Shown: positions 24,577 to 37,970 of the stretch, one piece after another | How positions within the stretch are numbered: the first letter of the stretch is position 1 | Layout: each line of letters opens with the position of its first letter | Notes under the pieces: model-generated | What the model was told of the DNA's origin: nothing | Databases searched by the model: none | Seen by the model: only the letters and a program-made list of their open reading frames with translations | From: Pyrrhoderma lamaoense | Taxonomy: Eukaryota > Basidiomycota > Agaricomycetes > Hymenochaetales > Hymenochaetaceae | Reading direction: 5' to 3' | Length of the DNA stretch: 64,000 nucleotides | NCBI GenBank assembly: GCA_002794735.1 | Contig: NBAZ01000002.1 | Coordinates: 496,001 to 560,000 of the forward strand | Position numbers and translations under genes: made by a program

Positions 24577-26440
24577 CTCCACATCTATAATGAAAGACAA
24601 TTAGAAGTAGGGAGCACACTGTAACAGACTTTAAATAAAGAGTAACTTTGGTTTGAAATAATCGTTGTTGCTGCCGTATCTTTACTTTGTGAGAGTCACT
24701 ATCGTATTTTACTGCTATTTTAGCAACAATAATCCTTTGCGTCTGGACTGACCCCTTTTAATTCAACCTTTTCAAAGACTTCTCATTTCCTTGCTCTTCA
24801 TGAGTATGTCCACAGGTATCCAAGTGTGTCTCGACCTCCGAAGCTTGTACTCGAAGCTTGTATGATATTTCACTACGACCCCAGCCCATATAAGATACGA
24901 TGGACCATGGATGACCACATCAATTGCCTCTTTTCGTATCCTACATCATAGTCCACTATTCGCTGTTCTCTTATCATAGGTCAACTGAAGCTCTTGCAGT
25001 GACCTTAATTAAAAAAGGGACTTTAACAATTCTTTCTCTGCACTGTTCTCGGTCAAATCGATATTGTGAATCAAAACCCTTCCTCCCGAAGTGTTCACGT
25101 AAGATCTGAATGTATAATCTACATATAAAACAATTGGAAGTAACTCTAACATGTGGAGAAGCTACATGTATGGATCGAAGGGGTGATTGCTCTATAGCCC
25201 TGTGAACATGGGCCTTTTCTGTTGTAATATCAGTGCTAGGCTCTGAAGGAAACGTCCTTGTAAGAACTTTTGGCTCATATTTATTTATTGGTGGATCCTT
25301 GACTCAAACTTGAAGCACCACTTTCTTGTTGTACCCTTAGCTTGACAGGATTATATATGCGTCTTGAGGTGTCTTGTCGTCTCGCTATAATGAAGCTTGC
25401 AGTATGATCTACGATACCCAGCTCATGATTCTCATGTAACTTTGGCTTAGAGCTATTATATGCGGATCTTCATGGTCGTGAACTAATTATTTTCTTCAAA
25501 CTGATCATCATAAATACATCTCATCTTATATGCGTAGGAAGATTTAACATTTCCACACCAGCTTTGCCCGTTCGTAGAACTAGATAAGATTCGGATCGGG
25601 GACAATTTGGATTTCTATCCTTCAGAATCACAACCTAGTTACTTGTTAGATTGGGTGTTAACCCCTTGTATGTCCCAGAAGACTCTTTCCCCTCCCGGTG
25701 ACCCATGGATGAGCTGACAAGATAGAAGATTGGCCGCTACTTCATTACGTTGAAACTAACATGCGATAATGTTTTCTGTCTGTACTATACAAGTATGATT
25801 GTGTACTAGGTAGATCGTTTGGTGTATGCCTACCAAAGTCGGCGATGAAAATATGTAGATCTAATAATTCAAATATATAAGATGTATCAGTATCCCGGTC
25901 CTGTATGTTTTGGTATAGGGACATGGTACTAATAAAATACTATAGTATTATTTCAAAGCAGAGTAACAACAGTATAAACTGAAAGCTGAAATAACTAAGA
26001 GAAGGGTGATAGGAGTATTATTTATATCCGGTGTAATGCAATGCTTGTCTAAAACAAATATTCTTTCACTGATATACTCTAGAAGTCGGGTTGTTAAACT
26101 CTCTGAATCTCTCCATACTGATTTACTTCTAAGATATAAATAGCACGTTATATAATTGTATTCAAATTATAAAGTAACTAGCTTAAATAGGAATAAATAA
26201 ATATCCAAGTATGATTAAATGTGTTACTAATTATAGTCGTTGCACGTGTGATGTCACGGCACGTACCATACCTGTGCTCATTCGCGAAAGGGTTGTCTTC
26301 CCCTCCTCGACAGATTAGCACTTAGGTAACACCAACCGTTGATCAGCACACACTCTTTCAACTGAAAGACGCCGAATCCTCTTACTCTCCTGAAGAGAAC
26401 ATATCCATACTTAATATACTTTTAGGATCTTAGTTTAGCA
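24577..26440. other. Long intergenic region, nothing recognisable
   Basis: 1.86 kb of AT-rich sequence without coding features I can support. A CACGTG-like/CRE-like pair (GCACGTGTGATGTCAC) lies at about 26243-26258, roughly 190 bp before the oxysterol-binding gene and might be part of its promoter. Confidence 0.45.
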
Positions 26441-28287
26441 ATGACCGAGGTATGCGACTGCGCCTTTTTCCCGCTGTGGAACATTTCTCCACTCAAGTCC
26501 TGGGGATTACCGTTCTTTCATATTTACTGACTTGTGTACTCCATTTAATCCTATGGTGCTCAACTGCGTACTCAGGTAGATGCATCTGTTCCTGCTTCTC
26601 AGCGCTCAACTTGGTCTTCTTTCTTGAAATCGTATGTTGTCGGTCATCATTGTTATGAATCCCGTCTTCTGACATTTTTGGCGACACGGTCAATATATAA
26701 ATATGCCTTCTGTTTTATTGTCTTGATATAACACATATCTACTCGTTCACTCTTCCTTTATACGTGATGCTCACCTGGAACTCTTCGCGTCGACCCCCTC
26801 ACCTCTCTTGGTTGAATGTGCGGATATCGTGGAGATAGGATTGCAACATTCACTGGTGACCTGTCATCGCTTACAGCCCCGCCATTCATCCTTTCCCCGA
26901 TATCCTTGACGGAGTTTCCTGGTAAGCTTCTCTCTTCTTTCCTTACTCGATGAGTTATCCTCATAAGCTGCTTATTAACTGTCCGATCCTTACGGCTGAA
27001 ATTAAATATTTCATCTACAGCATACTGGTGTGAGCGACCTGAACTATTTGCAGACATCGCAAATGGGAAGACAGAAGAAGAGAGGGCAGTTAAGGTTCTA
27101 AAATGGTTCATTGTGAGTCCCTCAGCGTATCTCCCATTCTCATGATATGGGATTTCAGCTTTAATTAAGAGTTATACCTTTATAGAGTACTCTCAAAGGG
27201 CAGTATACAACGAGAAATGAGTCTATGGGCTCAGAAAAAAAACCTCTGAACCCGGTACTAGGCGAATTATTCTATGGACACTGGCCTGATCGGGGTGGTC
27301 GGGGTCGCACAGAACTCGTTGTTGAGCAAGTATCTCATCATCCTCCTATCACCGCCTACTACATATCGAACAAAGATAAGGGAATTTCCTTACAAGGTCA
27401 CAACGCCCAGAAAACTTCTTTCAGTAAAGCAAGTATCATTGGTATGTAATACATGTTCTCATGAAGATGATGTGTATTGAGACAGTATATCTTTTAGTCA
27501 AACAAATCGGTCATGCCATTCTAACACTCGATCTTCCATCTGGAGAGAAGGAAAAGTACCTTATCACATTCCCTCGTCTTGTCATTGCTGGACTGCTAAT
27601 AGCTAGCCCATATATCGAATTATCTGAGACGTCTTATATAGCTTCTTCTTCAGGATACCTTTCAACGGTGAGAGGGTAACATATATTATCAATCGATGGC
27701 TTATGACTAACTCAACAATATTATTTGCTTCGCACCGTAGATCGAGTATTCTGGGAAAGGTTATTTTTCGGGGAAGGCGCATACATTCAAGGCTACTATT
27801 ACAAATCCCCAGCTGACTTCAACGCATCCTCTATATGTATACGAGGGCCAGTGGGATACTGTGTCACGCGATACGAAGACAGGAGCGGAGTTTACCAATG
27901 TGACTACCCCTAAAGAAGAAGTAACTGTTGCACCGATCGAAACTCAGGAAGAATTCGAGAGCCGCAAGTTATGGAAGGGGGTAGCCGACGGCATTCGCTC
28001 TGGTGATTTTGAAACAGCAAGTAAGGAAAAGAGTAGGATCGAGAATGATCAACGTCAGAGGCGGAGGGACGAGCAAGCAAAAGGAGAGACATGGTCTCTT
28101 AAGCACTTTAAGCACATTGATGAAGACCCCGACTGTAAGAGTACTTCACGACTATTCTTCTGATCCGAAATTCTGATTCAACACTCAATCATATGAAGAT
28201 GAGAGACTCGGACGACTGTTCAAAGCCGTTCCGCCAATAGAGGACGCATATGTTTTCTTGAACAATGCGCCACCTATTGGTCAGTGA
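26441..28287 (+). CDS. KES1: Oxysterol-binding protein (Osh4/Kes1-like)
   Basis: Soluble lipid-exchange protein (sterol against phosphatidylinositol 4-phosphate) of the short Osh4 type. It is an ORD domain only, with no PH or ankyrin part. The first exon codes just MTE and is followed by a long intron (26450-26575). The protein then begins VDASVPASQRSTWSSFLK. Conserved parts are FTGDLSSLTAPPFILSP (the lid region), GSEKKPLNPVLGELFYGHW, the family signature EQVSHHPP, EYSGKGYFSGK, YVYEGQWD and the C-terminal KHF...DPDY with a final APPIGQ. Seven or more introns join in consistent phase and no frame break was found. Stop at 28285-28287; length of about 390-410 residues is normal for the Osh4 group (yeast 434). 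Confidence 0.93.
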
Positions 28288-28819
28288 TGATTGATTCTTG
28301 CTTCTCGCCGAGTCCAGTATACACTTCACCTCGTATTCTACAATGATTGATGGTACTTAGACCTTAATAGCATTGATGAACTGTTTTGATTATATCTTTA
28401 GCTTGACTACTACTCTTATTCCTCACTTTAGAATGACTATGATGCATAATGCCTTCCCTTACGTGGAGTTGTAAATCAATCAGACTTATTCAACACTAGT
28501 TCGTAAGACATCGCATACATGATATGCTCTACATGAATCATGTATTCGTTCTGCTCCGAAAACATATGCAACGGCGAAAATTGTCGAATCGGTTTTCATC
28601 CGTATCCATACATTGCACAAGTTCCCAGCCTCAACTCCCTTTTATGTGTATATGCATTATCGGCAACAGCAAAATAATCTATAGTTGGGTCTACTTATTA
28701 AACATGCCATATGTAGTTTGCATCGCAAACATATTTCCCCTCCTGATTTAATCTCGTCTCATACGGATGGGTAGGACTCTAATAGCCATATAAAGCATTT
28801 CTTTATTGATAAAGGGAGA
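28288..28819. other. Intergenic region
   Basis: 532 bp between two co-directional genes. AT-rich, no gene seen. Confidence 0.45.
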
Positions 28820-30039
28820 ATGAGAGATAAAAACAATAGGGAGTTCTATCCCCGACCTCCTCAAATAATCAAGGTTCTCGCTACATGGTTATATGCTTGG
28901 TCAAAGCAAGACGTGTTTCAGCAGTATGAACAGAACCAAGTCTCGGCCAACTCGAGAATTCGAGTGGTAGCCATCTCCGATACACATAGTACTGAATCCC
29001 AGCAACTACCGGTCCCGGTTGGGGACATCCTCATACACGCAGGGGACCTGACGGCACACGGAACTTTCGAGGAAGTTGACTCTGCGTTAAGCTGGCTCGC
29101 CGCTCAACCGCATCCTCATAAAATCTGGATTGCTGGGAACCATGACCGAGCTATTGATCCAAAACAGCAAACTGAGGAGAATATTGCTTCTACTTCCCTT
29201 TTTAATTCTGGTAACAATTCTGATGGTAGATCGGACAAGCAAGGATGTAATAAACAAAATCAATTGATTACGTCTAAGAAACTCAGCGAAAATACGAAAC
29301 TATTGATGGATAAGTATCCTTCGCTCACATATTTACAGGACAGTAGTACGCTGGTGAATGTTAGAGGAAGAGAGGTGAAGATATTCGGAAATCCTGGTAC
29401 ACCAAGGTATGGGAGTCCGGCATTCTCGTATGCAAGAATCTCACCACGAATGGCTCGTTCCGCATTTGCTCACTTTGGTCCTGGTTTTGACTTTGAACAT
29501 GAGGGGAGTCTTGAGAGTACATCACTCCTATCAGCAGATTCTACCACTTCAACATGCCCTAACTTCAATCTCGATGACACTCACCAAGATAACCTTACCC
29601 GCCCAAATGATCAGGACATTTCAACCAATAACACGACAGAAAAAGATACCGAAACAAGTGGTACGGAAATTTGGTCCAAAATCCCCTGGACACAGACATA
29701 CTCGTCACTCACGCTCCGCCCCGCCACATTCTTGACGACGGACAAGGTTGTGCAGCATTGCTTGCCGGCACATGGCGTGTGAAGCCTACATTGCATGTAT
29801 TTGGACATATCCATACTGGGCATGGTCGCACTTACGTAACATGGTCTAGAGAACAGGAGGCGTATGAGAAAATTATGGATGATTGTTATGTCTGGTCTGA
29901 TTTTTGGACGTTGTGGAAAGGGATGTTTGGTGTTCTGACTAGGATAATATTGAACGCTGTTGGGTATGATAGCAGACGTTATGGACATGACAAGGAAGTG
30001 GTCGGATCGGTTGGTGGGCTACAGATAGTGCGGAAGTGA
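28820..30039 (+). CDS. Calcineurin-like metallophosphoesterase (one apparent one-base frame loss)
   Basis: Member of the MPP_239FB / MPPED-type metallophosphoesterases; the substrate is not known. It appears to be a single exon. Metal-binding motifs are visible in order: AISDTHS, HAGDLTAHG, IWIAGNHDRA, FGNPGTPRYGSP, LVTHAPPRHILD and the last FGHIHTGHGR. ATG 28820 gives MRDKNNREFYPRPPQI. An Asn/Ser/Thr-rich insert lies between FGNPGTP and the VTHAPP part. The frame changes inside IWSKIP|LDTDILVTH at the C4 run 29683-29686. One more C joins both parts, and no GT-AG intron can do it. Read literally the first part stops at 29782 and loses two metal-binding motifs. Stop of the second part is at 30037-30039. 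Confidence 0.88.
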
Positions 30040-30844
30040 GAACGAAGGGGACGATATTGGTAAACGTTGCTTCTAAGAACCGGCATTGGGATAAAATATT
30101 GAGAGGTGCTACAGTTATTGATATATAACCCTCAGAGTTAAAGTTATGCGAGTTAGATATCAGAATATCAGGCTAGAACCAATCACATATATGATTTATT
30201 GTACACATCGTATAAGCATTTTTTACACGAGATTTTATATCTCAAAAGAAGCGAAACCAAGTCAGGGTAAATGCAATAAATTAATCATGTTATACTCGAG
30301 GGTTTTTTTAGAAAATATACTCTACATCTACATACAGCGAGATCAAGACATAGAAAAGGGAGAGAAACAAGGGCTGACCAAAGAGACAAGAGAACAGTAG
30401 CTCCATATGTAAATACGGCCCTAGCTAAACAGATACGTTACTTCAGAACCGAAGTCTTTACAAACGCATATGGAGGATAAGCATTTACTGATGGATAAAG
30501 ATGAGAAACCGCTAAGATAATATTGCCACGTGTATTCCAGTATCGGTAAGAGATGGAATACCAGCAATTATACAGTTGTGCATGGTTCGATGAATCAGTG
30601 ACAGCAAGGCGCGGTAAAAACTCGGACAGCCCTGAGTTGTAACTCGGAGCCTGATAACATATGAAGTAGACATCAATGATAAGAAAAAGGACGAGAACGT
30701 AGATAGACAGATAAAGAGACAAAAATAGGGATATCAAAGTCGAATGAGGCACAGGGATAAAGAAAATATATAATATACAGCATGGAGTGTTCAAGTAGGA
30801 TGGACTCTATCCGATGAACATATCATAGTTCGATAGACAACAGA
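30040..30844. other. Convergent intergenic region
   Basis: 805 bp between the metallophosphoesterase and the HMG-box gene, presumably both 3' UTRs. AT-rich with no supportable gene. Confidence 0.45.
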
Positions 30845-31458
30845 TTACTCGTCGTCATCTTCTTCCTCGTCGTCACCACTCCCACTCTTCTTCTGCAAGT
30901 AGATAATTATATTAATGTCAATTGAGCCAGGTATAACTTGCAAATATGACAAACCTCATAGTTCTTCTTTTCCTGCTCCGCGCGAGCTTTGTCGCGTGCA
31001 GCCTGCTCAATATAAGGTTTCTTCTCGGACTGGTCCAACTCTTTCCACTTGGCACCAAGGAGTTTACCGACTTCACCTATCAATTCAAAAGTGGGATTTT
31101 GTTAGACTACTGAAGTATCTAAGCATCAGAAGTAATTACCAAATCCAGCATCGGGGTTTTCAGCCTTGACACGTTCACGCCAGTCTTGACTAAAGAACAT
31201 GTATGCAGATAACGCACGCTTTGGAGCGTTGGGATCCTTCTTAGACTTTGTTGCACGGCCAGCTGACTTTTCAGCAGGAGCCTTACGAGTAGACTAGTAA
31301 AGTTACGAGTTACAACATAGTTTAGTGAGTTTGAGACGTAGAAGCAGATGAAAAAATAGCGAGTCGTCGTAGGGATAGTTGCAAGTCAGCACGCGTTTCA
31401 ACATCAACATTACACACGAGGACTGAAATACCTTCTTAGCGGTTGCTTCTTTGGGCAT
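30845..31458 (-). CDS. NHP6: HMG-box non-histone chromatin protein (Nhp6-like)
   Basis: Small nuclear DNA-bending protein that works with FACT and at Pol II/Pol III promoters. The ATG is at 31458. Exon 1 codes only nine residues (MPKEATAKK, 31458-31432). Exon 2 starts at 31293 with a basic tail ([19 protein letters not shown]) and runs into the HMG box: [39 protein letters not shown] and [19 protein letters not shown]. The last exon gives a short acidic end ([12 protein letters not shown], stop 30845-30847). Four exons, about 115 residues, close to yeast Nhp6 with an added acidic tail that yeast Nhp6 lacks. It is divergent from the eIF2D gene across a CpG-rich region. Confidence 0.94.
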
Positions 31459-32115
31459 CTGCAGTTGAAAACATAGTGCATCAAATCAGTAAAGTAGGTC
31501 AATGAAAGTAATACAGGATATGGGAAATTGTGCTATGAAATTGTAGTGGATGTGCTTGCTAGGTGGCATCACGACTATGAAACGCGTCACCATCGCGGCA
31601 ATAGGGGTATTTTGGGAGTTGACGACGAAATCAAAAGGAGTTGAACGTCAATCGACGAGCAAGAGAGCGGGAACGGACGAGACGCGCTTGACGATCACGC
31701 GTCCAACACGCGCGCCGCCCGTATAGGCAGCAAGGACTGGTCGCGCGCCCGTCGGCGAGAAAAACGACGAGCGCTTATCGATACTGGGTAGGAAGATGAA
31801 GAAGATGAAAAGACACGTACTGTTTAAGAAATTTAGGATGTTGAGAGGGAGAGGAAAATGTTGAGGAGGAAAAGACGACTGAGTGGAGGGGGATAAGAGG
31901 CCTAGGATATTAGTATTACGGGCGGCTCACTAGGGCACAGTGCGAAAGGCAGCGGTTCGCCTTACAGAGTCTCCAACAACAACCCAACACCCATCCCCTC
32001 GGTCACCATCAAGTCCCCGGGTCGTTTCCCACACTCGTCACGTCTCATGTAACTCGTCAGGTGCATATAGTCACACGTAACCCCCTCGTATTCCTCTTTC
32101 GACCCCCATATCATC
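31459..32115. promoter_or_regulatory. CpG-rich divergent promoter between NHP6 and eIF2D
   Basis: The 657-bp region is clearly richer in CG dinucleotides than its surroundings at about 31600-31780 (repeated CGCG, GACGAG). It includes ACGCGT (MluI-box-type, near 31697). No coding sequence seen. Confidence 0.5.
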
Positions 32116-34272
32116 ATGTTCAAAAACGCTCTCAGCGATCTCAAAACTTCCGCACCTCTCAAAAACTCGGATCGTCGCAAACTAAAGGAACGCGTCTTGC
32201 ATGACTTCAACTAGGCGATACAGCCCAACTCGGAGACCTCCTTGTGCCCGATGGTATCAAGTCTGTCAAGTTTACAGCGAGCGGGGGTGCCCTAGGGGTA
32301 CTTCAATACTTCAGCTCTTGTCTTCCCTTGCTAACTACACCTCCTAGGTTGCATATCTTTCTTCAGAAGGCGAACCTCTTTGGTTCACCCTTGGAAAGTC
32401 TAGCACAGATCTCATTCCAACCGGTATGTTATCCCCTTTACTCACATAGTATAATATACCTATCTATCAGACATTGCTATCAGTATACACCCTATGGAAA
32501 CATCCACGCCTTCTTCCAATTGTTGCAACACCCAAAGCCGTCATACCAGTTCTACAAAATGGAGCAGACTTGATGTCTGCTGGAGGTGCGTCTACTTCAC
32601 CTTGAAATTCTTCCGACCTTTTCTCATTCACCGTCTCGCTAGCAAGTTGTCAATTTGTATATCAACTCAGGATCTGAAACTAGTGTCCTATCTGAGGGTA
32701 AAGTTGTCGCTATATCGTGTTATATGCGCGATGCACTTGGCGCTCCACTTGCAGTCGGGCTCATGGCGACGAGCTCAGACAATGTACTAGCAGATAATGC
32801 GAAAGGGAAGGCGGTCAAAGTACTACATGTTTTCAAAGATAAACTTTGGGAGATGGGTAGGCGGAACGAGCCCCCAGAGCCTACTGCGCTTCCGGATTCT
32901 TATAGTGTCGACCAGGTAAATTCTGCAGTGCCCAGTAATCTTGAAGAAGGAGAAAGTAACAGGCGGAAGCGAAAGGAAACAAGGATGAAAGCGTGCTCAT
33001 AAACGAGGATCAAGAATCACTAGCAAAAGTAGAAGAATCTGATACTCCATCTTCTCTTGATCCTCATGGTACATGGAAACAAAAAAATGATATATCGGAT
33101 ATTTTTTGACTATTTCCATTATAGAAGTTTCTTTAATTCTTCGAAAAGCTCTGCTTCAATCACTTCGCACGTCGCTTTCAACAGTTCCGTCCTCAACCTT
33201 TCCCTACTTGCATCAACCTTCTATACAACATATATCTTACCAGCTAGGCCCGCCTATGTTCCTAACTCTGCATCAACTCCGATTGATATAAAGCATTCGT
33301 CTTATAAGAATCTCAGTGCCTTTCTTCGTGCCGCAGAGAAAGAAGGCCTGCTACGCTTGAAGGAACCCAAGGGTAAGGGTGGGAAAGGCGGAGACGTACA
33401 AGTAGCTGGCGTGAATGAAAAGCATCCAGATGTAGAATTACGTACAGTGTACCAAACAATTGGCGAGGTAGAAGCAAAGGAAGAAAGAAAGAAAGAAAGA
33501 GAGGCAAAAGAACGGGGTGCTGTGAAAGAGATAGTTGTTACAGAGCTGTGGAAGCCTCACCAACAGAGTAACAAGTTATTTGAAGAATGCAATAAAGAGT
33601 ATGAAACACCTATTAGCCTTTTGTTTTCATCTAATTTAGTGTTAATCTACTAAACCTTATCAGGACATCGTCTCTTTACAATCGGCAAGATGTGATCAAG
33701 GTTTTGAACGACTACATCTCTTCTAAAAGGCTTGTCAATCCTCACCAACAACAATTCATCAACATCGACGACACTCTCAGGGAAATTCTGTTAACGAAAG
33801 GCGCAAACATCCCAGAATTTATGAAACGCGATGAATTGTTGTCATCACTACTAGAGAAAATGCAGGCATGGTATCAAATCGAAGTAGATGGAAAGGAACC
33901 GATACAAAAGCATGTCGCCAAATTTTACGTTGTCATCTTACATTTTATCTGACTCGTCACTTATCATATAGAAAAGGGAAACTAATGCCTGTTTCTATTG
34001 AGGTTAAGATCCGACAGGGACGGAAGACCTGCACGCTAATAACAGGATTTGAGCCTTTTAAAATAGACTCCGACATGCTTGCAGAAGAACTGCGACATGT
34101 ATGTGCAGGAGCAACTGCTATCTCGGACGTTCCTGGTAAGGGGAAAGAAGTGATGGTACAAGGAAAGCATTTGAAGACAGTGCAGAAGATATTGGCGGAG
34201 AAGGGTGTACCTGAAAGGTGGATTGTTTGTGCGGATCTAAAAAAGAAAAAGAAGCACGGAGAAGGTGTATGA
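32116..34272 (+). CDS. TMA64: Translation factor eIF2D / Tma64 (two apparent one-base frame losses)
   Basis: Ribosome-associated factor that delivers or removes tRNA at the P site and aids 40S recycling. ATG 32116 gives MFKNALSDLKTSAPLKNSDR, typical of the family. Then come GDLLVPDGIKSVKF and AYLSSEGEPLWFTLGK (PUA region), VYTLWKHPRLLPIVATP, NGADLMSAGV, the winged-helix part (ILRKALLQSL, STFYTTYILPARPAY, AFLRAAEKEGLL), the SWIB/MDM2-like segment (TSSLYNRQDV onward) and the SUI1 domain (VEVKIRQGRK-type, TLITGFEPF, MVQGKHLKTVQKILAEKGVP). One intron (33910-33971) is GC-AG. The frame slips near 32204-32213 (in-frame TAG at 32211-32213 region) and at the C3 run 33202-33204; one base at each place restores the family sequence. 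Confidence 0.93.
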
Positions 34273-34987
34273 GTTGCTTTGTGCAGAAATTGAACCTGCA
34301 ATAATCTGTGCTAAACACAGACTCTGTTTCAGATGCGATAGTGAATGAAATTTCTGTACCGATCACGTGTAGAAAATATAATCTCGAGATGAAATCAGGG
34401 AGAGGATAACTTGCGACGTCTGTTGATTTTTATCATCTATAACCAGTAAAGCTGGAAAGACAATGAAGGCTAAAGCTCTTGTTCCACGTTTTACAAAGCA
34501 ATAAAGAGGTAATTTTCATATGTGCACTTATATGGGCCTAAGAGTATCAGTTTCTATCAGAGAGGCCAGTGGAGTCTTCAATGATCGACGTTGACACAAA
34601 GAAACCACTAGGCCAGCAACCACAGGACCCTTCACACAAGGCGATGATTTATTAGTCTTTTGCTCATTGTCTGAAGATTCTTTCAGATTTACCAGTTCAT
34701 CTCCATTTATTTCTATTTTGGTATGCTTATTCTACGACACCGAAGCTTTTGGGCCGCAAGAATGAACAGCCACCATCTTGGATAGGAAATGGACAAAGAA
34801 AGGTTGAAGACTTTCGTGACGTCGTCAATCTCTGCATTGACTATAGCTAACGCATGTCTTGTGGTTTGTAATTGCATATAAAACCGCTACGGGATGAACC
34901 ACTTCCCACTCTCACTCTCACTCTCACTCTCGCAACCACAACCACAACTTTACTATTTTAAATCCCAAATCTTCCGCTTATCTCGAC
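34273..34987. promoter_or_regulatory. Upstream region of family gene 1, with TATA box
   Basis: TATAAAA at 34877-34883, about 105 bp before the ATG at 34988. A short CTCACT tandem repeat occupies the leader (34908-34931). Otherwise nothing recognised. Confidence 0.5.
34908..34931. repeat. CTCACT microsatellite in the leader of family gene 1
   Basis: About four head-to-tail copies of CTCACT lie between the TATA box and the start codon. Confidence 0.85.
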
Positions 34988-36334
34988 ATGGACTCGCATA
35001 TGGATATCGATGACATTATTGACATCGATAAGCTATGCCCAGAAGACTCGTACTCATACGACACTACACAATCTGTAACTCATCACGGCTCTGAACGTGA
35101 GTTTTTTGATCAAAATCTTATTAATTACGAATTATGCCTCGCTCTCGAACCTGAATTCCATGAACTAGAAAAGCAAAGACGAGAATTCGATGAAAATACC
35201 CTCAACGACCAGTTCGATTTTCAATGGTACGGCCAACCTGATAAGGATGACATCGGGTTAATTGACGAGCCATTAAATGAGGCCACCGATGACGATCCTT
35301 TGACCGATCTTGAAGAAGTCGGTCTTGAGAAAGAAAATACCAAGTGTGATTATTATAATGGTTACGCCATCTGCTTCAACCCGAAACACTACTTTTTCGA
35401 GACTGTAACATATCCTGGGCATGATCTTCCCACCTGTACCTTTATACGGTACTGCAAACTCATTGATTGCTTCGTGACGAATGTGGAAGACTCAAGTACC
35501 ATAGTTCTCAAAGAGAAGTATAAACATAGGGACATCTCGTTTTTTTTCCTAAAGCGTTCACCCTCAAATGCTCTAACCGGTCCCACACTCGGGAACTTTT
35601 GAGTGGAGAAAATCTAACTGATATGGTCTATGTGGCAAGCCATACGGGGTCAAGAAGGTCAACTAAAAAAAGAGCCGAAAAAGTTCAGACGATTAAAGAT
35701 TTCAGCGATATGACATTGGGAGAATGTCTTGGTGTCAAAGGGGAACTGTCTTTCTCCTTTCGCTTGAATAAGAAGGTAGAGTTCCTTTCTTCTATAATCT
35801 TGTTCTCGAGAACGATAAGCATCTAATCCCTCAAACTATAATTAACAGATCTGTGGAGAGTCAGATGAAAAGGAAGATCAAACCAAAAAATCTCATATCA
35901 AGCGTTACTTCATCAAAATAAACCCAGACCAAAAACTCGAAGATCTGGCTAAGAAATTTGCAATCGAACTGCAATCGTACTTTGAATCGGTATGTTATAT
36001 CTTTATTCTTGCTCTACCTCACACCAGCCACACACTGATCTCCACTCTCTCCTTTATCAAATTCACGTTCATATTAAATTAGTATCATACCGAGGCTTTT
36101 CTCAATCGCTCTTATGAAGGACTGGTGTTTGCCGGAATTCAATACGTGACCAGTACTTTTTGGAGAGTTTTATTAGTGAAGGATAATGATGTTCTGCAGA
36201 GATGCGAGAAATGCTTCTTCGAGGAACGTCCTAAATTCCTTGAACACGGATGGGAAAGGAGAAGTACAAGAAGTACAAAGAGAACAGCGCCCAGAGAGAT
36301 TTCGGGATCTCCCACAAAGAGGACTCGGAGATAA
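34988..36334 (+). CDS. Family gene 1 (G1): unknown protein, largest member of the local five-gene family
   Basis: I do not recognise this protein. Three exons (34988-35775, 35849-35989, 36083-36334), about 393 residues after one frame correction, no signal peptide or membrane segment. The N-terminus is acidic (MDSHMDIDDIIDIDKLCPED). A Cys/His block CFNPKH, followed by further Cys (CTFIRYC), matches the CINxxH motif of the members at 40.9, 52.8 and 55.8 kb. The last exon has GIQYVTSTFWRVLLV and RCEKCFF, aligning with the GG...GxxFF/LVL and ECLRPDL parts of the others. The C-terminus is basic (RRSTRSTKRTA...TKRTRR). The frame breaks at the T4 run 35597-35600; one more T gives GNFLSGENLTD. Family role unknown. 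Confidence 0.7.
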
Positions 36335-37970
36335 ATAGGAGCTCCCCTTTACCTTGCTCAGAGATCTGGCGCCTGCGTATATGTTTATATGGTTTACTTT
36401 ATGTGATCTTAACACTATGATAAATGAGATATGCTTTATACACCGTGTCTATGTCCTACATGTTGTCCTATCTTTGTATATGGATAGCATTTCTATCTTT
36501 TTTCTACACGTCTGTTTTGTGTTTGTTAAATGCTGTACTTGATAGTTATATATAAATGAATTAGTAGACAATTTATCAGTGCGTGATAGCTTATGATCTT
36601 CTTTGTCTTTTGAAGAATCGGACTCTTGGGCCAGGTGGATACATCTTATCATGATTTCTATGAAAACTAATTTTCTAAACATCGGTTCTGAATCATAGTT
36701 TACATACTTCAAGAGGATGGAGCACATTGTCAACTTTCGGCAGCCATCGTTGCAAAAATCACCAAAAATCAACAACCATAAACTTGGTCGTTAGAGTGTT
36801 GAACGATGTCTCAAGATGTTACCTTGTGTGCATTATTATCTATTAATGCTAGCTAATCATAAAACATACATGCGTTGTTCCTTGCCTTCTACTCAAGTTA
36901 CCCGTTATCTCTTCATAAACCTCTATATAAAACTCAGACACCGTAGATGTTGATTAGGATCGGCTAACTGATTTTTGGCCTCGGGTGTTTGAAGATCAGC
37001 ACAATCAAGAAGGATATCATTAGCAGAATTGCTCTATCTCAGATCCTGAAAGACGAGCGTATTGAATATATACATGATGCATTGTTGCGGATCTTGTGTT
37101 TTCCATCGTGATGTCTTATTTAGTACTTCCATATCCAAAGAGGACCCTGATACAAGTCACAATTCAAGAAGAGCTATAAACCACTAGGATGACGTCAATA
37201 GAAATCTGAGATGGCCCATCGAGTTTACCACTTTCAAAAGCGCTGGCCCGTATCCTGATTTCATCTTGTCGTTGCGGTCAAAAAATTAAACAATCTCACG
37301 GCCCTTGCTTGAAAGTTGCTTTTTGAGCAACTATAACAATGGGCTCTGTACCGGCGCGAGGAGGTTTCAATGGCTCTTTTTCACAGTCAATATGCATTTG
37401 CTGCCATCGTAGTAGTCATACAGTCTGACGGAGCTACATAAAGAACATAGTATATTGATATATACGTTAATACAAATCTGCTTGAGACTGCAGATATCGT
37501 GTGGTACGTGATCTACGCCCGTTGATTCAAGTCTCTATAATTCACATACACGTGTGCATACATGATGCAATTTTGAAATTTGGTTTATGCTTTTTAAATC
37601 AGTAATTACTATATTATATTATTGTGCTGCGTTAAAGAAACTGTCTTGACTCGATCTTTAGCTTCGGTGATTGCTTAAGAAGTACAGAAAAGGACTTGTT
37701 TATGATTTGTAACTGTGGCTCTTTCTCTATCTTAATTGAGTACAATGGCCACGCATACTAAGCTCTGGTGAACCACCAGACTAAAGCAAGACAATGGCTT
37801 GGTGGTACTAGCCTTACATGCGAAATGATTGTCTGTGTCTGTACTATTTATTAACTGGATAGCAACATAAATTGATATAAACCACCTCAACTTACTCACA
37901 TTATCCTACACATCTATCACCCTGTCCTTCAGCTCGTCTATTATCACCCATCTTGTGAGGTATATCTTTA
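36335..37970. other. Intergenic region before family gene 2
   Basis: 1.6 kb of AT-rich sequence without a gene I can support. A TATAAA lies at 37876-37881, about 90 bp before the next ATG. Confidence 0.45.

Noticed and set aside
30438..30794. Minus-strand 118-codon frame between metallophosphoesterase and NHP6
   Set aside because: Hydrophobic, AT-driven frame without start context or relatives; likely the 3' flanks of the two genes.
32880..33000. A third frameshift in eIF2D near 32980
   Set aside because: A normal 48-nt GT-AG intron (about 32915-32962, ending TAACAG) joins SVDQ to AEAKGNKDES and explains the frame change.
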